Shown here: positions 59,811 through 64,000 of the stretch, one piece after another
How positions within the stretch are numbered: position 1 is the first letter of the stretch
Layout of the letters: every line of letters starts with the position of its first letter
Source: Luteimonas viscosa
GTDB taxonomy: Bacteria; Pseudomonadota; Gammaproteobacteria; Xanthomonadales; Xanthomonadaceae
Assembly (NCBI RefSeq): GCF_008244685.1
Contig: NZ_VTFT01000001.1
Location: 2,955,248 to 3,019,247, forward strand
Direction of reading: 5' to 3'
DNA: 64,000 nucleotides
The notes under the pieces: generated by a model
Seen by the model: only the letters and a program-made list of their open reading frames with translations
What the model was told of the DNA's origin: nothing
The model's database searches: none
Program-made: the position numbers and the translations under genes

Positions 59811-60191
59811 TCAGGCGGCCGCGTCCTTGAGCTTCTTCAGCGGACGCACCTTGACCTTCACCGAGGCGGGCTTGGCGGCGAACCACTGCTCTTCCTTGGT
59901 GAACGGGTTGATGCCCTTGCGCTTGGGCTTGGCCGGCACGCTGACGGCGCTGAACTTGGCGACGCCCGGCAGGGTGAAGCTGCCCGCGCCCTTCTTGTTC
60001 AGCGAGCCGTGGATCGCGCCCTCGAGCGCGCCGAGCACGGCACGGATGTCCTTCGCGGCGACGCTGGTGGCGTCGGCGATGTGGGCCACCAGGCCCGACT
60101 TGCTCAACGGATCCTTGATCGCTTTCGGCGCGGCAGGCTTGGCGGCCTTCTTCGGGGCTGCCTTCTTGGTCGTGGCCTTCTTCTTTGCCAT
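59811..60191 (-). CDS. HU family DNA-binding protein with Ala/Lys-rich N-terminal tail
   Basis: A 126-residue protein. The first ~25 residues are an Ala/Lys tail (MAKKKATTKKAAPKKAAKP) resembling histone H1 tails. An HU/IHF fold follows: LSKSGLVAHIADATSV, AVLGALEGAIHGSL, GSFTLPGVAKFSAVSVPAK, KGINPFTKEEQWF and SVKVKVRPLKKLKDA. It binds DNA and should compact the nucleoid. The gene has its own promoter (60260-60288) and terminator (59754-59784). The tail is a good target for lysine modification. Confidence 0.92.
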   Translation of the reverse strand: MAKKKATTKKAAPKKAAKPAAPKAIKDPLSKSGLVAHIADATSVAAKDIRAVLGALEGAIHGSLNKKGAGSFTLPGVAKFSAVSVPAKPKRKGINPFTKEEQWFAAKPASVKVKVRPLKKLKDAAA

Positions 60192-60259
60192 GGGTTTTGT
60201 GTTCCCTCGTCAGTGTCTGTGGTCTGCGTTTTGGTGCGGCCGAACATGCCGGCAGGCGC

Positions 60260-60288
60260 AATGTAGGGCATCCGCATCGCGCCGCCAA
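60260..60288 (-). promoter_or_regulatory. Sigma70-type promoter of the HU-like gene
   Basis: On the minus strand TTGGCG (60283-60288) and TACATT (60260-60265) are 17 bases apart, each matching consensus at four of six positions. T-rich runs just upstream (GTGTTTTTTCGCGTTTT) could act as an UP element. The leader to the ATG is about 60 bases. Confidence 0.55.
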
Positions 60289-60327
60289 TAGGAAAACGCG
60301 AAAAAACACGCATATTCCGCACCCGCC

Positions 60328-60747
60328 TCACCGCGGGCGCCTGCTGCTTGCGCGACGCCGGACCGGCGGCCACCGCCACCAGCAGGCGATCACCAGTCCG
60401 GCGAACGCGCTGTAGGCGAACACGAACACCCACCAGGGCGCCTCGAAGAAGATCAGGCGCGACAGCCAGTACTGGATGAAGGATTCGCCGTAAGTATCCT
60501 GCCCCGCTCGGATTCGCAACGCCTGTTCCCAGACCGTCAGCGGGCACAGCTGCCCCATCCAGGCCTGCAGCGCGATCACCAGCATCAGCAGCAGGTGCGT
60601 GGCGCGGAATGCCAACCCCCGTATCCAGCGCCAGCCGAGTGGACCGCCTGCCAGGATCGCCAGCAACCCGAGCACCACGAAGGCGACCACGCCCACGTGC
60701 AGGGCGAGGATCGCGTCGGCGAGCAGGGCGGCGCGGCCGGAGTTCAC
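60328..60747 (-). CDS. DUF2784 family membrane protein
   Basis: A 139-residue protein with about four helices and the DUF2784 features LADAILALHVGVVAFVVLG, HLLLMLVIALQAWMGQLCPL (with conserved Cys-Pro-Leu), LTVWEQALR and FIQYWLSRLIFF. The function is unknown. The C-terminus is Arg-rich. It lies 15 bases after the EF-G-like gene on the same strand. Confidence 0.87.
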   Translation of the reverse strand: MNSGRAALLADAILALHVGVVAFVVLGLLAILAGGPLGWRWIRGLAFRATHLLLMLVIALQAWMGQLCPLTVWEQALRIRAGQDTYGESFIQYWLSRLIFFEAPWWVFVFAYSAFAGLVIACWWRWPPVRRRASSRRPR

Positions 60748-60762
60748 GATTGGACCTCGTCG

Positions 60763-62835
60763 TCAGTCCTCCTCGTGCCTGGGTCGCCAGGCCGCCGCCA
60801 GCGCCTGCTGCACCTGCGGCGGCACCGGTTCGTAGTGGCTGAATTCCAGTGCGTAGCGGCCACGGCCGGCGGTCGCCGACTTGAGTTCCGCGGCGTACCC
60901 CTCCAGCTCCGACAGCGGCACCTGGGCGGTGACCGCGATCTCGCCGTTGCCGGTCGCATCGGTACCGTTGATGCGCGCGCGCTTGCCCGCCAGGCCGCCG
61001 CTGATGTCGCCCATGTGCGCCTCGGGCGCGTTGACCTCGAGGTCGACGATCGGTTCGAGGACCTGCGGCCTGGCCTTGCCGATCGCATCGAGGAACGCCT
61101 TGCGGCCGGCGGCGACGAACGCCACCTCCTTGCTGTCGACCGGATGGTGCTTGCCGTCGTAGACGATGACGCGCACGTCCTGGATCGGATAGCCGGCGAT
61201 CGCGCCGGAGGCCAGCACCTGGCGGACGCCCTTCTCGACGGCCGGCAGGAACTGGCCAGGGATCACCCCGCCCTTGACCTCGTCGACGAACTCGAACCCG
61301 CCCCCGCGCGGCAGCGGCTCGACCCGCAGGAACACCTCGCCGAACTGGCCCGCGCCACCGGTCTGCTTCTTGTGCCGATGGTGGCCCTCGGCCTTCGCAC
61401 CGATGGTTTCGCGGTAGGCGATGCGCGGCGGCCGGGTGGTGACTTCCACCGCGAAGCGGTCCTTGAGCCGCTCGAGCTGGATCCGCAGATGCAGGTCGGA
61501 CAGCCCGCGGATGACGGTCTCGTTGGTCTCGTCCTCGTGTTCGACATGGAAGCAGGGATCCTCCTCGGCCAGCTTGTGCAGCGCGTTCGCCAGCTTCTGC
61601 TCCTGGCCCTTGCTGCCGGCCTCGATCGCCAGCCCGAACATCGGTTTCGGGAACGCGACCGGCGCCAGCCGGATCTGGTCCTCGTCGTGGCTGTCGTGCA
61701 GCACCGCGTCGAAATGCAGCTCGTCGACCTTGGCCACCGCGGCGATGTCGCCCGGGATGGCCTGGTCGACCTCGACGTGCTCCTTGCCGTGCAGCCGGAA
61801 CAGGTGGCCGACCTTGAACGGCTTGCGCCCGTCGTCGACGAACAGCTGCGTGTCGCGGCGCACCGTGCCCTGGTACACCCGGAACACGCCGAGCTTGCCG
61901 ACGAAGGGATCGTGGACGATGCGGAACACGTCGGCGACCACGTGCGCCGACGGGTCGGGCGTGGTGGTGATCGGCCGGGCGTCGGCGCCGGCGCCCTTCA
62001 CGAACGGCGGCGGGTTGGCCTCGCCCGGATGCGGGAACAGCCGGGTGGCGACGTCCAGCAACGCCTTCACGCCGACGCCGGTGCGCGCGGACACGAAGCA
62101 CACCGGCACCAGGTGACCCTCGCGCAGGCACTGCTCGAACGCATCGTGCAGTTCCTGGCCCGACAGGCCTTCCTCGCCGAGGTCGAGGTAATGGTCCATC
62201 ACCGTCTCGTTGATCTCGACCACCTGGTCGAGGATCCGGCGATGCCAGTCGGCGACCGGGCCGAGGTCGCTGACGCGCGCGTCGCCGTCGGCCGAGGCGA
62301 AGCAGTCCACCACGCGCGTCGCGCCGTCCGCGGGCAAATTCAGCGGCAGCACCTCCGGCCCGAAGGCGTCGCGCAGCTGGTCGAGCACGCGGCCCGGGTC
62401 GGCGCCCTCGGCGTCGATGCGCGAGACCACGATCGCGCGGCACAGGCCGCGTTCCTTCGCGCGCTCCATCATGCGCCGGGTGCCGTATTCCACGCCGCCG
62501 GTGGCGTCGACCACGATCGCCGCGGTCTCCACCGCGCCCAGCGCCGACAGCGCGGGACCGCGGAATTCGGGATAGCCGGGCAGGTCGATCAGGTTGATGT
62601 GCGCGGAACGGTCCGCGCCCGCGCGGTAGTCGATGCCGGCGATGGCCGCGTCGATCGAGTGGCCGCGCTGCTTCTCGATCGGGTCGAAGTCGGACACGGT
62701 GTTGCCGCGTTCGACGGTGCCTGCCGTCTGTACGGTGCCGCCGGCATGCAGCAGGGCTTCGAACAGGGTTGTTTTGCCGGCGCCGGGGTGGCCTGCGAGG
62801 GCCACGTTGCGGACCTGTTGCGTCGAGTAGGGCAT
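60763..62835 (-). CDS. Elongation factor G-like translational GTPase
   Basis: A 690-residue protein with the GTPase domain (GHPGAGKTTLFEALL for G1, a switch II region INLIDLPGYPEF instead of the usual DTPGH, and VSRID in place of NKID) and EF-G domains II to V (RETIGAKAEGHHRHKKQTGG, VIPGQFLPAVEKG, MGDISGG). The altered G3 and G4 motifs and length mark it as an EF-G paralogue rather than the main FusA. The ATG at 62835 has GGGAGG nine bases upstream. The longer frame beyond it is not supported. Confidence 0.9.
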   Translation of the reverse strand: MPYSTQQVRNVALAGHPGAGKTTLFEALLHAGGTVQTAGTVERGNTVSDFDPIEKQRGHSIDAAIAGIDYRAGADRSAHINLIDLPGYPEFRGPALSALGAVETAAIVVDATGGVEYGTRRMMERAKERGLCRAIVVSRIDAEGADPGRVLDQLRDAFGPEVLPLNLPADGATRVVDCFASADGDARVSDLGPVADWHRRILDQVVEINETVMDHYLDLGEEGLSGQELHDAFEQCLREGHLVPVCFVSARTGVGVKALLDVATRLFPHPGEANPPPFVKGAGADARPITTTPDPSAHVVADVFRIVHDPFVGKLGVFRVYQGTVRRDTQLFVDDGRKPFKVGHLFRLHGKEHVEVDQAIPGDIAAVAKVDELHFDAVLHDSHDEDQIRLAPVAFPKPMFGLAIEAGSKGQEQKLANALHKLAEEDPCFHVEHEDETNETVIRGLSDLHLRIQLERLKDRFAVEVTTRPPRIAYRETIGAKAEGHHRHKKQTGGAGQFGEVFLRVEPLPRGGGFEFVDEVKGGVIPGQFLPAVEKGVRQVLASGAIAGYPIQDVRVIVYDGKHHPVDSKEVAFVAAGRKAFLDAIGKARPQVLEPIVDLEVNAPEAHMGDISGGLAGKRARINGTDATGNGEIAVTAQVPLSELEGYAAELKSATAGRGRYALEFSHYEPVPPQVQQALAAAWRPRHEED

Positions 62836-62858
62836 GGGGCCGATCCTCCCTTGGATGG

Positions 62859-62883
62859 GATGCCGGCCAGCGCGGCCGGCATC
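62859..62883 (-). promoter_or_regulatory. Stable hairpin in the leader of the EF-G-like gene
   Basis: GATGCCGGCC (62859-62868) pairs perfectly over ten bases with 62874-62883 around AGCGC. It lies just before the ribosome site (62845-62850). It sits in the 307-base divergent gap 62836-63142, where I see no further gene and no clear promoter boxes. It may influence translation. Confidence 0.4.
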
Positions 62884-63142
62884 GTTCGGAGGGATCCGTG
62901 CCGCGGAACGTCCAGGCGGGCTGGTCCGATCCCTGCGGGGGATCCGCATGGCGGCCGTCATGGCTGTCCGCGGGAGGAACGCTGCCGTTCGAGCGCACGC
63001 TCGAGGGGCGGTCATGGCGGGCCGACACAGTAGCGCGTCGCACCGGGCGGAGCGCGTTGCGACGCAGCATCCCGGCGCGCCCGCACGCGGAAGTAACGCG
63101 CGCGTGCTTACGCTGCACGCTTTACCCCACAGGAGCGACATC

Positions 63143-63577
63143 ATGGGCATCTCCCGCAAGGCCAGCGCACACTGGGAAGGCGACCTCAAGGGCGGCAAGG
63201 GCTCGCTCACCACCCCGCAGAGCGGCCTGCTCGACGGCACCCGTTACGGCTTCAACAGCCGCTTCGGCGACGAGAAGGGCACCAATCCCGAGGAACTGAT
63301 CGCCGCCGCGCACGCCGGCTGCTTCACCATGGCGCTGGCGGCGAAGCTGGGCGAAGCCGGGCATCCGCCCGAAGCGCTCGACGGCAGCGCCGAGGTGGAC
63401 CTGTCGATGGAAGGCGGCCCGACGCTGAGCGCGATCCGGCTGAAGATGAAGGCGAAGGTGCCGGGCCTGGACGAGGCGAAGTTCCGCGCCATCGCCGACG
63501 ACGCGAAGCAGAACTGCCCGGTGTCCAAGGCCCTGAGCGCGGTTCCGATCACGCTGGAGGCGGAACTGGTTGGATGA
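63143..63577 (+). CDS. osmC: OsmC family peroxiredoxin-like protein
   Basis: A 144-residue OsmC protein with both redox cysteines in their family settings, AAHAGCFTMALAAKLGEAG and QNCPVSKAL. It has the N-terminal KASAHWEGDLKGGKGSL and the RFGDEKGTNPEELIA segment of the OsmC (not Ohr) branch. It reduces organic hydroperoxides. AGGAG at 63131-63135 supports the ATG at 63143. An upstream in-frame GTG-type extension is not supported. Confidence 0.92.
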   Translation: MGISRKASAHWEGDLKGGKGSLTTPQSGLLDGTRYGFNSRFGDEKGTNPEELIAAAHAGCFTMALAAKLGEAGHPPEALDGSAEVDLSMEGGPTLSAIRLKMKAKVPGLDEAKFRAIADDAKQNCPVSKALSAVPITLEAELVG

Positions 63578-64000
63578 GCGCATCGCCTCGGCACTGATGG
63601 TGCACGGCGGAGGCGGCGGCGGCTGGGAATGGAATGTCTGGAAGGCCGTGTTCGAGGCGGGCCACCTGCGGGTGGCCGCTCCCGACCTGCAGGCCTCGCC
63701 GGAGGGCCTGGCCGCCACCGGCTTCGACGACTACGCCGCGCAGGTGCGCGCGGCGCTGGACGCATTGCCGCGCCCGCGCGCGCTGGTCGGCGCGAGCCTG
63801 GGCGGACTGCTGGCGATGGCCTGTGCCGACGGCGCCGATGCACTGGTGCTGGTCAACCCGTTGCCGCCGTCGCCATGGCATGCGCAACTGCCCGGTCGCG
63901 ACTGGCCGGACGTCGTGCCCTGGCAGCGCGACGCGCGCCTGACCGGCACCCAGCGCGCGCTGCCCGACGCCGACGAGGCCACCGCGCTGTTCGCGTTCCG
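63570..64000 (+). CDS. Alpha/beta hydrolase, 3' truncated by the window end
   Basis: An open frame to the end of the window. The start is either a TTG at 63570 overlapping the osmC stop or the ATG at 63597 (MVHGGGGGGWEW). The oxyanion HGG motif is at the very start and the nucleophile elbow is GASLGGLLAM. VLVNPLPPSPWHAQ follows. The catalytic Asp and His would lie beyond the edge. The enzyme class is clear; the substrate is not. Confidence 0.8.
   Translation, partial: MDERIASALMVHGGGGGGWEWNVWKAVFEAGHLRVAAPDLQASPEGLAATGFDDYAAQVRAALDALPRPRALVGASLGGLLAMACADGADALVLVNPLPPSPWHAQLPGRDWPDVVPWQRDARLTGTQRALPDADEATALFAF

Noticed and set aside
60104..63118. Two long frames overlapping the EF-G-like gene (1004 codons minus, 812 codons plus)
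   Set aside because: Both are alternate-frame shadows; the EF-G-like reading has all GTPase and EF-G domain motifs.

Overview
The window comes from a high-G+C gammaproteobacterium of the Xanthomonadaceae/Lysobacteraceae type (Lysobacter, Luteimonas or Xanthomonas relatives). The clues are the gene order: a polysaccharide/O-antigen cluster bordered by etfA-etfB and a two-subunit CoA transferase (the known edge of the Xanthomonas LPS locus), a cysHIJ/cysD-cysNC block, an IscR-like regulator leading a suf operon, and a lysine-tailed HU protein. The genus is an inference; no rRNA or tRNA gene was seen.

Positions 1-29.5 kb are an accessory glycan locus. It holds a truncated multi-domain glycosyltransferase, a lipoprotein, a heparinase II/III-type lyase with a sulfotransferase-like tail, two GT4 glycosyltransferases (one with repeated N-terminal beta modules), two paralogous AT3-SGNH O-acyltransferases around a sulfotransferase and a decayed stretch, and two tandem asparagine-synthetase-like enzymes without the glutaminase cysteine. 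On the minus strand follow a pyruvyl transferase, a Gtr-like set (GT-C membrane protein, GtrA flippase, GtrB-like GT2) with a methyltransferase, and wecB. The product is probably a heavily decorated, acidic surface glycan (O-acylated, sulfated, pyruvylated, perhaps amidated). No Wzx, Wzy or Wzm/Wzt exporter lies here. The most novel-looking signal is a small extracytoplasmic domain in two sequence subtypes. Each subtype occurs once as a free lipoprotein and once fused behind the SGNH domain of an acyltransferase.

Positions 29.5-35.2 kb are etfA-etfB, scoA-scoB and a secreted metzincin lipoprotein with six FG-GAP/VCBS repeats. Positions 35.3-42.8 kb are assimilatory sulfate reduction: cysJ-cysI-cysH leftward and, divergently, cysD-cysNC, the source of the PAPS a sulfotransferase needs. 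Positions 43-46.2 kb hold a GlsB/YeaQ-type membrane protein, an M20 peptidase, a ComEA-like protein and a HutD/Ves protein.

Positions 46.3-52.7 kb are a leftward suf operon (IscR-like regulator, sufB, sufC, sufD, sufS, a GNAT acetyltransferase and a Rieske ferredoxin). A strong sigma70 promoter precedes it, with a 7-13-7 inverted repeat over the -10 box. Positions 52.8-64 kb carry mixed genes: a c-type cytochrome, a eukaryote-like SET methyltransferase, a DUF5916 barrel protein, lipoproteins, a DUF533 protein, an HU protein with an Ala/Lys-rich tail (good promoter and terminator), a DUF2784 protein, an EF-G-like GTPase, an OsmC protein and a truncated alpha/beta hydrolase.
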